NCBI RefSeq assembly: GCF_002220775.1
Contig: NZ_CP019685.1
Location: 868,001 to 932,000, forward strand
Direction of reading: 5' to 3'
Origin: Campylobacter sputorum
Lineage (GTDB): Bacteria; Campylobacterota; Campylobacteria; Campylobacterales; Campylobacteraceae
DNA: 64,000 bases
Part shown: piece by piece, positions 1-7,997 of the stretch
How the letters are laid out: each line of letters begins with the position of its first letter
Numbering within the stretch: the stretch's first letter is position 1
Made by a program: the position numbers and the translations under genes
The notes under the pieces: model-generated
Seen by the model: only the letters and a program-made list of their open reading frames with translations
Told to the model about the DNA's origin: nothing
Database searches by the model: none

Positions 1-378
1 TATACTCTACAAACGATTTCCAACCGTTCTGAACTAACCTTTGTAAGCCTCCGTTACATTTTGGGAGGCGACCGCCCCAGTCAAACTACCCACCAGACAT
101 TGTCCTACATGAGGATAACTCATGCTAGTTAGCTACCCAAATAAAAAAGAGTGGTATCTCAACAATGGCTCACCATAAACCAAAATCTATGGATCAAAGC
201 CTCCCACCTATCCTGCGCATTTTTATCCAAGTAGCAGTGTCAAGCTATAGTAAAGGTCCACGGGGTCTTTCCGTCTTGCCGCGGGTAGGAGGAATTTTCA
301 CCTCCACTACAATTTCACTGGATCCCTCTTTGAGACAGCTCCCATCTCGTTACGCCATTCATGCAGGTCGGTATTTAA

Positions 379-431
<53 letters not shown>

Positions 432-484
432 TCGGGCTTCGATCAAGAGCTTCGCTAATGCTAACCCCATCAATTAACCTTCGA

Positions 485-519
<35 letters not shown>

Positions 520-524
520 ACGTG

Positions 525-557
<33 letters not shown>

Positions 558-1140
558 GGAGGGACTCTTTGTTGTAACCTCTAGGGCTTTAACACCCTGG
601 TAGGCACACCTTATACCGAAGATACGGTGCTATTTTGCAGAGTTCCTTAAAGAGAGTTCTTCCACGCGCCTTAGAATACTCATCCCACCCACCTGTGTCG
701 GTTTACGGTACGGGCTTTGATTACTAAACTTAGAAACTTTTCTTGGCTCTATAGCATCATGGGTTCTTACGCTACTCCGAAGAGTTTTGTAAGCCTTTAA
801 GATTTCAGATAAAGAGTTACGGATTTGCCTATAACTCAACCTACATCCTTAGACTAACTATTCCATCAGTTAGCCCCACTAGCTTTAAGCGTCCTTCCAT
901 CGCACATAATCAAAGGTATTGGAATATTAACCAATTTTCCATCGCATACCCCTTTCGGACTTTGCTTAGGACCCGACTAACCCTACGATGACGAGCATCG
1001 CGTAGGAAACCTTGGGTTTACGGCGTTAATGATTCTCACATTAATTATCGCTACTCATGCCTGCATGCTCACTTGCATCCGCTCCAGCGCTCCTTACCGG
1101 TACACCTTCAACGCTGAATGCAACGCTCTCCTACCAGACG

Positions 1141-1610
1141 GAATACAGATGACAGAATACGGATTACGGAATTTAAAGTTAATTATTTAATACTACTTGT
1201 AAATACAGATAATCTTCTAACTAAGATTTTATACTCTTTTATTAATTTATTAGATATTTTTTCATCAATGTAACCTAAATCTTTTGAAACTCTTATCCAT
1301 AAGATAGTTTCATCTGTACTTCCTATTGAATAAACTAGCATTCTTTTAAACTCATCTTTATAGAATCTATGTTTAGCATAACCTTCTACCATATTAGCAG
1401 TTATACTTTTACTTGATCTTCTTAATTGATCAGCTATACCACCAAATTGTTCTATCTTTGGATAAGATAGTGTTAATTTGTGAATTTCTAACATAAGATT
1501 ATAAGATGATTTATAAATTTCTAAATCAGTTACATCTAGTTTTTTATTATTTGTATTCACTCTGTTTTATTTCTTTAAACTCTGTAATCTGTATTCTGTA
1601 ATCTGTATTC
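1141..1610 (-). other. Intervening sequence in 23S rRNA helix 45
   Basis: About 470 bp interrupts 23S at the tip of helix 45 (about E. coli nt 1170), between the blocks GTCGTAGATTCG and CTGGTAGGAGAGCG. Its ends form a long stem: 1141-1178 pairs with 1573-1610 at about 34 of 38 positions, each arm holding two tandem units like GAATACAGATTACA. The family rule is that RNase III removes such inserts from the transcript without religation, leaving a fragmented 23S rRNA. The insert encodes a four-helix-bundle protein on the same strand as the rRNA. Confidence 0.9.
1183..1560 (-). CDS. 23S rRNA intervening-sequence (four-helix bundle) protein
   Basis: The 125-residue protein belongs to the four-helix-bundle family typically encoded in 23S IVSs. 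Supporting motifs are LEIYKSSYNLMLEIHKLT near residue 13, then FGGIADQLRRSSKSITANMVEGYAK, split here by position (about residues 40-62), where the QLRRSS..I..N..EG pattern is the family hallmark. The length matches the usual 115-130 residues. It lies wholly inside the helix-45 IVS on the rRNA strand, so it can only be transcribed as part of the pre-rRNA. Its molecular role is not established; it is usually regarded as part of the IVS element. Whether it is translated before the insert is cut out cannot be told from sequence. Confidence 0.85.
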   Translation of the reverse strand: MNTNNKKLDVTDLEIYKSSYNLMLEIHKLTLSYPKIEQFGGIADQLRRSSKSITANMVEGYAKHRFYKDEFKRMLVYSIGSTDETILWIRVSKDLGYIDEKISNKLIKEYKILVRRLSVFTSSIK

Positions 1611-1696
1611 CGAATCTACGACTTCGGTACTTATTTTAGCCCCGTTATATTTTCCGCGCAAAATCACTAGACCAGTGAGCTATTACGCTATCTTTA

Positions 1697-1727
<31 letters not shown>

Positions 1728-2296
1728 TTGTTTCAGTAACTTCACATCGTTTTCCACTTAAATAAGATTTGGGGACCTTAGTCGGTAGTCTGGGTTGTTC
1801 CCCTCTTGACGACGGATTTTATCACTCGCCGCCTGACTGCTGTGATTACACTATAAGTATTCGGAGTTTGATAGGGTTTGGTACATTGGTATACGCCCTA
1901 GCCCATTCAGTGCTCTACCCCTTATAGTTACGACACAACGCTATACCTCAATATATTTCGGAGAGAACCAGCTATCACGATGTTTGATTGGCCTTTCACC
2001 CCTATCCACAAGTCATCCGAAAGCTTTTCAACGCTTGCCAGTTCGGTCCTCCGCCGGTTTTTACACCGGTTTCAACCTGCTCATGGATAGATCACATCGT
2101 TTCGGGTCTGCAGCATCTGACTAAACGCCCTATTAAGACTCGCTTTCGCTACGGCTCCGGGTTTCCTTAACCTTGCCAGACACCACAACTCGCAGGCTCA
2201 TTATGCAAAAGGCAGTCCATCACACGTCATAAAGAATCGTGCTCTGAATGATTGTAAGCAAATGGTTTCAGGTTCTATTTCACTCTGATCACCTCA

Positions 2297-2327
<31 letters not shown>

Positions 2328-2640
2328 GCACTATCGGTCTAGTAGTAGTATTTAGGGTTGGAAAGTGGTCTTCCCAGATTCAGACAAGGTTTCACGTGCC
2401 TCGCCCTACTCAGGATACTGCTAAGTAAAAAGATGATTTCGTATACGGGAGTATCACCCTCTATGCTCAATCTTTCCAGATTGTTTTACTATCATGTTTT
2501 AGTCTTTTATGCAGTCCTACAACCCCACTAGTAAACTAGTGGTTTGCCCTCTTACGCGTTCGCTCGCCGCTACTAGCGTAATCTCTTTTGATTTCTTTTC
2601 CTGTGGGTACTAAGATGTTTCAATTCCCCACGTTCGCCTA

Positions 2641-2855
2641 CGGATTACAGACAACAGATAACTATATACAGAAATTTTAGTTTTTAGTTTATTATAATTA
2701 ATCTTTATGAAGTAAAAAATATTTTTATCTATTCTATTTATTACTCTTTTATAGTTATTTCTAAACTATGATTTATAGACTAAGAAATAATTTAAAAGTT
2801 AATCATAATAAATTTAATAATAAAATTTGGTATTTAATCTATTCTCTGTAACCCG
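2641..2855 (-). other. Intervening sequence in 23S rRNA helix 9
   Basis: About 215 bp of AT-rich DNA separates 23S blocks that are adjacent in E. coli at helix 9 (nt 131-148): the stretch after AACCCAGTGTATAG and the stretch GTAGGCGAACGTGGGGAATTG. Its ends are imperfect inverted repeats, 2641-2660 against 2836-2855, matching at about 15 of 20 positions. No ORF of note lies inside. By analogy with helix-9 inserts in other bacteria it should be excised by RNase III, leaving a short 5' 23S fragment of about 150 nt. The exact ends are approximate. Confidence 0.75.
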
Positions 2856-3005
2856 TATAATGTATATTACTATACACTGGGTTGCCCCATTCGGAAATAC
2901 ACGGATCAAAGCTTCTTGACAGCTCCCCGTGTCTTATCGCAGTCTAGTACGTCCTTCATCGCCTCTACCAGCCAAGGCATCCACCATTTGCTCTTAGTAG
3001 CTTAC

Positions 3006-3110
3006 CTTTTTTTAATTCCGCAGACGAATAAAATTCGTCTTTACGGTGGGGAGTGCAAGCACTCTCTCAACCCACCTAAAGTTATAAAGATTTACAACAA
3101 AAACATAAAT
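3006..3110 (-). promoter_or_regulatory. Leader of the 23S rRNA gene, resembling the 16S leader
   Basis: Upstream of 23S on the minus strand are a hairpin (AGACGAAT/ATTCGTCT, 3022-3041), a second hairpin with stem GAGTGC/GCACTC (3051-3064) nested in GGTGGG/CCCACC, and a 15-base block ACCCACCTAAAGTTA (plus strand, 3070-3084) followed by a degenerate ATTTAC. The same 15 bases and the ATTTAC sit in the matching place before 16S (25657-25682). Seen directly: the shared block and hairpins. Inferred: an rRNA leader acting in processing or antitermination. A weak -35/-10 pair (TTAACA, 16 bp, TAGAAT on the minus strand) occurs at 3178-3205, so independent transcription of 23S is possible. Confidence 0.5.
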
Positions 3111-3779
3111 TCACCGATTGTAAGTAAATTTAATTTTATTGTCTTTGGAATTTATTAGAATTGTTTATTATGTTTATATTCTAATTCGCATCACTTCCTT
3201 GTTAAAGATAAATAGTAATAAAAATATTTTAAATAATTAAATATTAATAATTGATATTTAAACTCTATAGCTAATAAAGTTATAAATAAGAACTATATTT
3301 TTATTATTTAATTAATAAAAAGTTACCTTTTAAACTTTTAAATGTCTAAAAAATTCTCTCTTTATTTTTATCTTACTTTATTTACAATGTTTAATTATAT
3401 ATGATTTAAGACGGAAAGAGATTAATAATATATAAAGATAAGTTTTTAACTCTTTATATACCGTGACATAATCTTTAAACTTTTAAATTTAGATAACAGA
3501 TAAATCTAAAAGCTTGCTTTTTTGTAATCAATATAATTAAAGCTTTAACAAGGTCCTGTAAAATTGTTTTATTTTATTAAAACTTGTTTGTGACTTTTAA
3601 CAATAGTAAGTTAAATAACATCGCTTCTACAAAAGCGAAATGGTATTTTACAGAAATAAACTTAAAAATAGATAAAATATAAAGATTTTTTTGAAAAAAT
3701 ATAAATTTAAACAAAAATTTGACTACCTTAATATAGAATTTTGAAAATATAATATTAATTCCATATGAAAGGTTTTTCA
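3111..3779. other. AT-rich spacer between 23S leader and cas6
   Basis: I see no convincing gene here. It presumably holds the upstream end of the 23S leader on the minus strand and the cas6 promoter on the plus strand; TATAAT at 3748-3753 is a possible -10 for cas6 but lacks a well-spaced -35. The open frames in it are low-complexity AT reading and look like chance. Confidence 0.5.
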
Positions 3780-4451
3780 ATGCTTACAATACAAAGCAAA
3801 ATTCCATCAAAAAATTTACAAATTTATAAAGGTTTATCAAAGCTGATTCAGGGATTTTTTTACTCAAATTTACCTGAAATAGAACATATTGGATACAAAC
3901 ATGGTAGTGGAAAGGTTTTCAAAAAAACAAATTTTTGCTTTACTCTTAAAGACGGGCTTTTACATATCAAATTTAGTGCTTTAGAAAAAGAACTAGAAGA
4001 GATAGTAGCTGTTTCTTTACTAAAAAATAGCTTAAGGCTTGGTGAGATTCACTTGGTTGATACAGCGATAAATTTAAGTGAGCACAAAACGGATGAAACG
4101 GATTTAAATTTAAAAGGATATGTTGTTTGCAATATAAAAGGGCTTTTAGATAGAAAAGTCTATCTCGAACCAGCTGATTCAAGGCACTTAGAAATTATGA
4201 CAAATAATTTACTTCAGAAATATGAAACTTTTTATGGTAAAGCTTATGAAGACGAGCTTAAAATAGAGCTTTTATGGCAAGATTTTGAGAGATTTCACAA
4301 ATTTTACTACGGAAATAATAAAAACTATATGAAAGCTTGGCTTGGAAACTGGAATATAAAAGCGAATAACGACTTAATAAATTTAGCCCTTTCTACCGGG
4401 CTTGGAAGTGGTGTTATGAGCTATGGATGTGGCTTTGTAGAAAAAGTTTAG
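3780..4451 (+). CDS. cas6: CRISPR endoribonuclease Cas6
   Basis: A 223-residue Cas6/RAMP protein that cuts pre-crRNA within the repeats. The family signature is the glycine-rich loop near the C-terminus, LSTGLGSGVMSYGCGF (about residues 204-219), and the length fits Cas6b. The start at 3780 was chosen because AAAGG lies seven bases before it; an in-frame ATG at 3765 has no ribosome-binding site. It is the first gene of the cas locus but is separated from cas8b by 170 bp that contain an inverted repeat and a strong promoter, so it may be a separate transcription unit. With this repeat the crRNA 5' handle should be TTTGAAAC, close to the usual I-B ATTGAAAC. Confidence 0.9.
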   Translation: MLTIQSKIPSKNLQIYKGLSKLIQGFFYSNLPEIEHIGYKHGSGKVFKKTNFCFTLKDGLLHIKFSALEKELEEIVAVSLLKNSLRLGEIHLVDTAINLSEHKTDETDLNLKGYVVCNIKGLLDRKVYLEPADSRHLEIMTNNLLQKYETFYGKAYEDELKIELLWQDFERFHKFYYGNNKNYMKAWLGNWNIKANNDLINLALSTGLGSGVMSYGCGFVEKV

Positions 4452-4503
4452 CAAGGCTTTAACTTAATAAAATAAATTTCAAAATCTATAAGATGCCTTG
4501 CTA
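4449..4503 (+). terminator. Inverted repeat after cas6
   Basis: TAGCAAGGC (4449-4457, including the cas6 stop codon) pairs perfectly with GCCTTGCTA (4495-4503) across a 37-base loop. There is no T tract directly after it, so it may weaken or process the transcript rather than act as a classical terminator. Confidence 0.4.
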
Positions 4504-4568
4504 AAAGGTAGAATTATAGCAAAATTTCAATTTATGTCAAAATATATAACTTAATATAATAATAAAAT

Positions 4569-4597
4569 TTGACAAAGAAATTACTTTTTGCTATAAT
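4569..4597 (+). promoter_or_regulatory. Consensus sigma-70 promoter of the cas8b-cas1 operon
   Basis: TTGACA (4569-4574) and TATAAT (4592-4597) are both perfect and separated by exactly 17 bp; the cas8b start codon follows 26 bases later with AAGGAAG as the ribosome-binding site. Such a consensus pair is unusual in Campylobacter, where -35 boxes are usually poor. The interference and adaptation genes are therefore probably well expressed. Confidence 0.8.
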
Positions 4598-4623
4598 TCA
4601 AAAAATACAAAAAGGAAGCAATA

Positions 4624-6381
4624 ATGAGTGATATTATAAAAACTTTTTATGACATAGGAAGTGTTTATAAAAGTGATGAAGCCATTATAAAAAATAATGC
4701 TTATAAATATGGCAAAATCAAAACCTATCTTTTTGACATAGAAACAAAAGAGATAATTCCTAGTCTTAATGTTTTAAAAGATGAATTAATTATCACTCGC
4801 TTTGGCGTTGGATCAAATTCTGGAAATCTTTTTCCAAACCAATTTTTTGATAAAAACACCAATTTAAATTTAGATAAATTTATAAAAGGTATTTTAACTG
4901 CTTGCAAAAATTTATTATCAAAATTCAGTGATGACTTTGGTGATGTAAGTTGCGACCAGCATAAAATTTTAACTATATTAAAAAACATAGATGAAGATTT
5001 TTTTAAAGATAAAATAGATGAAATTTCAAAACTACAAGAAGAAAAAGGCACAAAAACAGCAACCTATTTAGCCTTATCTTATAAAAAAAAGCCGGTTTCT
5101 GCATATTTTCAAGAGACATACATAAAACATATCTCCAAAACCAAAGTTTTAAATGTTTATGGATATGATATGATAGAAAATATCAAAGGAATTGGAGGAG
5201 ATGCAAATTTAGCATTTTGTTCTGTAAATGAACTTCCTGAAAATTTGCAATATATAAAACCTAGACTTTTACCACTTAGTCCAGAAAATGCACAAATCGT
5301 CAAAATCGGCTATGATGCTATGGATAAAAAACTATCTCACAATTTTTATGGTCTTAAAATGGCTATTTTGCCAACATTTTTAACAAATGACAAAGATATC
5401 TCAAAAGAGATTTTAGAAATTTTGGAACAAACTACAAATGGCGATATAAATAGCATTAAAGATGGCGAAGAAATGATTGACTTAACTCTAGAAAATAGTG
5501 GGCTTTATTTAAAAGATTACCCTGTTTTAGCAACTATTTTATTTTATGGAAAAACAAATGCTGCTGTAAATTTATTTTTGGTTATTGATGATATTTTGCC
5601 ATCTTACATAACCAATATTGCAAAAAATCTCGCCAAATATAAAATAAAAGCCTTTAGTTCAAAAAACAATCCAAAAGATATGATTTATTTGCAAAAGCTT
5701 TTTAATAACAACTTAGAGATTATGCAAATTTTACTTACTGATAAAAGAATAAAATTAGATATATTGCTTACTAAAATAGCAAATTTAATAGTTTTTGGTA
5801 GTAATAATAAAGCTTATTTTAACAATGTTGAATGGGATAAATATTTTAATGATTACTACAAAGATAGAACTATAGAAAGTATAGAAAAATATATAAATTT
5901 CTTTAATGATATAGGCAAAATAAAATTTAACCTAAGAAAGGATATAGATGTGAAAAATTTATCACTAGATGAAAAATTAAATTCACTAATAGCAAATAGT
6001 AGCTTTTTGCAAAATCCAAATTTAAAAAGTGCATATCTTATTGGTATGCTATCAGCAGCCACAATAAACTGGCAATTTGGAGTGTCTAAAAAAAGCTCTT
6101 ATGCCAACTGGCTAAATAATATAGGAGTTATAAACAGATCAAATCTTGAAAAAATTTATAAAAAATGCGATGAGACTATTAGAAAAGTTTCATCTACATC
6201 TAGTGCTATAAGCGGCACAGAAAAAATAAATTTAATCAAAGATAAGCTTTTTGAAACGCTAGCAGATACCGTAACAAGTAGCGAAATAGTAAAAAGTTCA
6301 CACATTACAATCGCTTTTGCAATGGGTGGGAGCGATTTTAATAAACATATAAAAGATAAAAAAGGAGAAAATGATGCTTAA
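4624..6381 (+). CDS. cas8b: Type I-B Cascade large subunit Cas8b (Csh1/TM1802 type)
   Basis: A 585-residue protein placed as the Cascade large subunit by its size and its position directly before cas7 (Csh2) and cas5. The N-terminus (KTYLFDIETKEI, then TRFGVGSNSGNLFP around residues 55-70) and overall layout are like Csh1 proteins. In the I-B complex this subunit recognises the PAM and helps recruit Cas3. Large subunits diverge fast, so the family call rests partly on neighbours. It overlaps cas7 by 11 bp, indicating translational coupling. It is preceded by a consensus promoter and a good ribosome-binding site. Confidence 0.82.
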   Translation: MSDIIKTFYDIGSVYKSDEAIIKNNAYKYGKIKTYLFDIETKEIIPSLNVLKDELIITRFGVGSNSGNLFPNQFFDKNTNLNLDKFIKGILTACKNLLSKFSDDFGDVSCDQHKILTILKNIDEDFFKDKIDEISKLQEEKGTKTATYLALSYKKKPVSAYFQETYIKHISKTKVLNVYGYDMIENIKGIGGDANLAFCSVNELPENLQYIKPRLLPLSPENAQIVKIGYDAMDKKLSHNFYGLKMAILPTFLTNDKDISKEILEILEQTTNGDINSIKDGEEMIDLTLENSGLYLKDYPVLATILFYGKTNAAVNLFLVIDDILPSYITNIAKNLAKYKIKAFSSKNNPKDMIYLQKLFNNNLEIMQILLTDKRIKLDILLTKIANLIVFGSNNKAYFNNVEWDKYFNDYYKDRTIESIEKYINFFNDIGKIKFNLRKDIDVKNLSLDEKLNSLIANSSFLQNPNLKSAYLIGMLSAATINWQFGVSKKSSYANWLNNIGVINRSNLEKIYKKCDETIRKVSSTSSAISGTEKINLIKDKLFETLADTVTSSEIVKSSHITIAFAMGGSDFNKHIKDKKGENDA

Positions 6382-7309
6382 AAAAGAGATTTTATTTTTT
6401 TGGGATGGTGAAAATTTTAATCCAAACGGAGATATGTTAAATGATAATGCTCCTAGACTGGATGAAGAAACAAGTTTAGCAGAAGCTACTGATGTTAGAA
6501 TAAAAAGAACAATAAGAGATGAACTAATTAGAGAAAATCCGGATCAGATTTTTATAAAAACATACGAAGATAAAGACGGAAAAATACTAGATGCAAAAAC
6601 AGCAATGAGAGAGGAAACTAAGCTAAATATAGATATCAAAAAAGCAAATAAAGATGAAATCATAGAAGCAATTTTATCAAATTTTATAGATATTCGTGCT
6701 TTTGGTGGAGTATTGCCAATTTCTGATAACAAAGAAAAAGAAGTTAAAACAAAAAGTGTAAGCTTTACTGGTCCAGTTCAGTTTAGAATCTCAAAATCTT
6801 TACATAAAGTTTCAGTAAAATACATAAAAGGTGCTGGTGCATTTGCAAGCGGAAGCGATAAAGATGCAAAAACATTTAGGGAAGAGTCTTTTTTAGACTA
6901 CGCATTTTTTGCAACTTATGGAATTTTTGATAACAATAATGCTAAAAATACAAATTTTAGCGAAGATGATGCTAAAAAAATTCTAAAAGCTCTTTGGAAT
7001 GGAAGCAAAAATTTAACAACTCGCACAAAAATAGGGCAAATACCTAGATTTTTACTAATCATATCTTATAAAAATAATACCTTTACAGGAGATCTAAACA
7101 ACTTAGTTTCAATAATTTCACAAAAAGAAGATGAGGCAATAAGAAGTATAAAAGATTTTAAAATCAATTTTTCAAATTTAAAAGAAAAACTTGAACTATA
7201 TAAAAATGATATAGAAAAGATTGAATTCATCAGCGATTTTAACTTTAAAAATTTAAATGAAGATGAATTTGATAAAAGCTGGGTAGAAATAGATGTTAAT
7301 AGCCTTTGA
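6371..7309 (+). CDS. cas7: Cascade backbone protein Cas7 (Csh2)
   Basis: A 312-residue Cas7/Csh2 protein, which forms the helical backbone on the crRNA. The N-terminal FFWDGENFNPNGD (residues 9-21) is the family's start motif, followed by DVRIKRTIRDEL (about residues 41-52) and the FGGVLP stretch near residue 116. Length is typical (about 290-320). AAAGGAG lies directly before the first of two consecutive ATG codons, so the start could be 6371 or 6374. It overlaps both the preceding cas8b and the following cas5, as expected of a tightly coupled Cascade operon. Confidence 0.93.
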   Translation: MMLKKEILFFWDGENFNPNGDMLNDNAPRLDEETSLAEATDVRIKRTIRDELIRENPDQIFIKTYEDKDGKILDAKTAMREETKLNIDIKKANKDEIIEAILSNFIDIRAFGGVLPISDNKEKEVKTKSVSFTGPVQFRISKSLHKVSVKYIKGAGAFASGSDKDAKTFREESFLDYAFFATYGIFDNNNAKNTNFSEDDAKKILKALWNGSKNLTTRTKIGQIPRFLLIISYKNNTFTGDLNNLVSIISQKEDEAIRSIKDFKINFSNLKEKLELYKNDIEKIEFISDFNFKNLNEDEFDKSWVEIDVNSL

Positions 7310-7997
7310 TTTATGGGGAGATTATGCGCATTTTAGCCATCCTGCGACAATTTATTCATCTCTTACTTATCCAGTGCCGCCAAAAACAGCCATAATGGGA
7401 CTTTTGGGAGCCATAATAGGGCTAAAAGAGTATGAAAAGCTTGGAGATTTAAAATATAGCGTTAAACTAAACGCATCCTTAAAGAAAAAAACTATGATTT
7501 TTAATGGTATAAAAATGGCTCTTAGCTCAAGTATGAAATTAGCTGATGGTTACCAAGATGCATCTCAAAAAAAACAGTTTTATAGAGAGCTAATTTGCGA
7601 GCCAAACTATACCATTTATCTAAATTTAGAAAATTTAGATAAATACTTTCAAGATCAAATTTATAAAAATATTAAAGAGCATAAAAGCGTATATACACCA
7701 TATCTTGGCATAAATTTTTGCCTTGCTGACTTTAAATTTAAAGAGATTAAAAACTTTAACAAAATAGAAGATGAAAAAATCTATGTTTCTAGCTTTGTTT
7801 TAGAAAACGATTTTATCTTTGAAAAAGATAATTTTAGTGCCAAACTCTCATCTTACACTATGCCTTGTGATGTAGAAAACAATAGAATCTTTAAAGAGTT
7901 TAAAAACTTCATCATAGAAATAAACTTAGGCAAACTTCTTGCTAAAAATAGTGGTGAAATTTACGAAATCAATGACGAAAGACTCTATTTTGTTTGA
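7293..7997 (+). CDS. cas5: Cascade subunit Cas5 (type I-B)
   Basis: A 234-residue Cas5h-type RAMP protein that binds the crRNA 5' handle. The N-terminus shows the Cas5 pattern: a hydrophobic beta strand (LIAFDLWGDYAHF), then SLTYPVPPKTAIMGLLGA (about residues 24-41), the conserved segment shared by Cas5 families. The gene overlaps cas7 by 17 bp and cas3 by 26 bp, so expression depends on coupling. Nothing in it looks broken. Confidence 0.92.
   Translation: MLIAFDLWGDYAHFSHPATIYSSLTYPVPPKTAIMGLLGAIIGLKEYEKLGDLKYSVKLNASLKKKTMIFNGIKMALSSSMKLADGYQDASQKKQFYRELICEPNYTIYLNLENLDKYFQDQIYKNIKEHKSVYTPYLGINFCLADFKFKEIKNFNKIEDEKIYVSSFVLENDFIFEKDNFSAKLSSYTMPCDVENNRIFKEFKNFIIEINLGKLLAKNSGEIYEINDERLYFV

Noticed and set aside
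3577-3780. A 67-codon minus-strand frame before cas6
   Set aside because: Low-complexity Phe/Lys/Ile reading of AT-rich DNA, overlapping the cas6 start; no ribosome-binding site.
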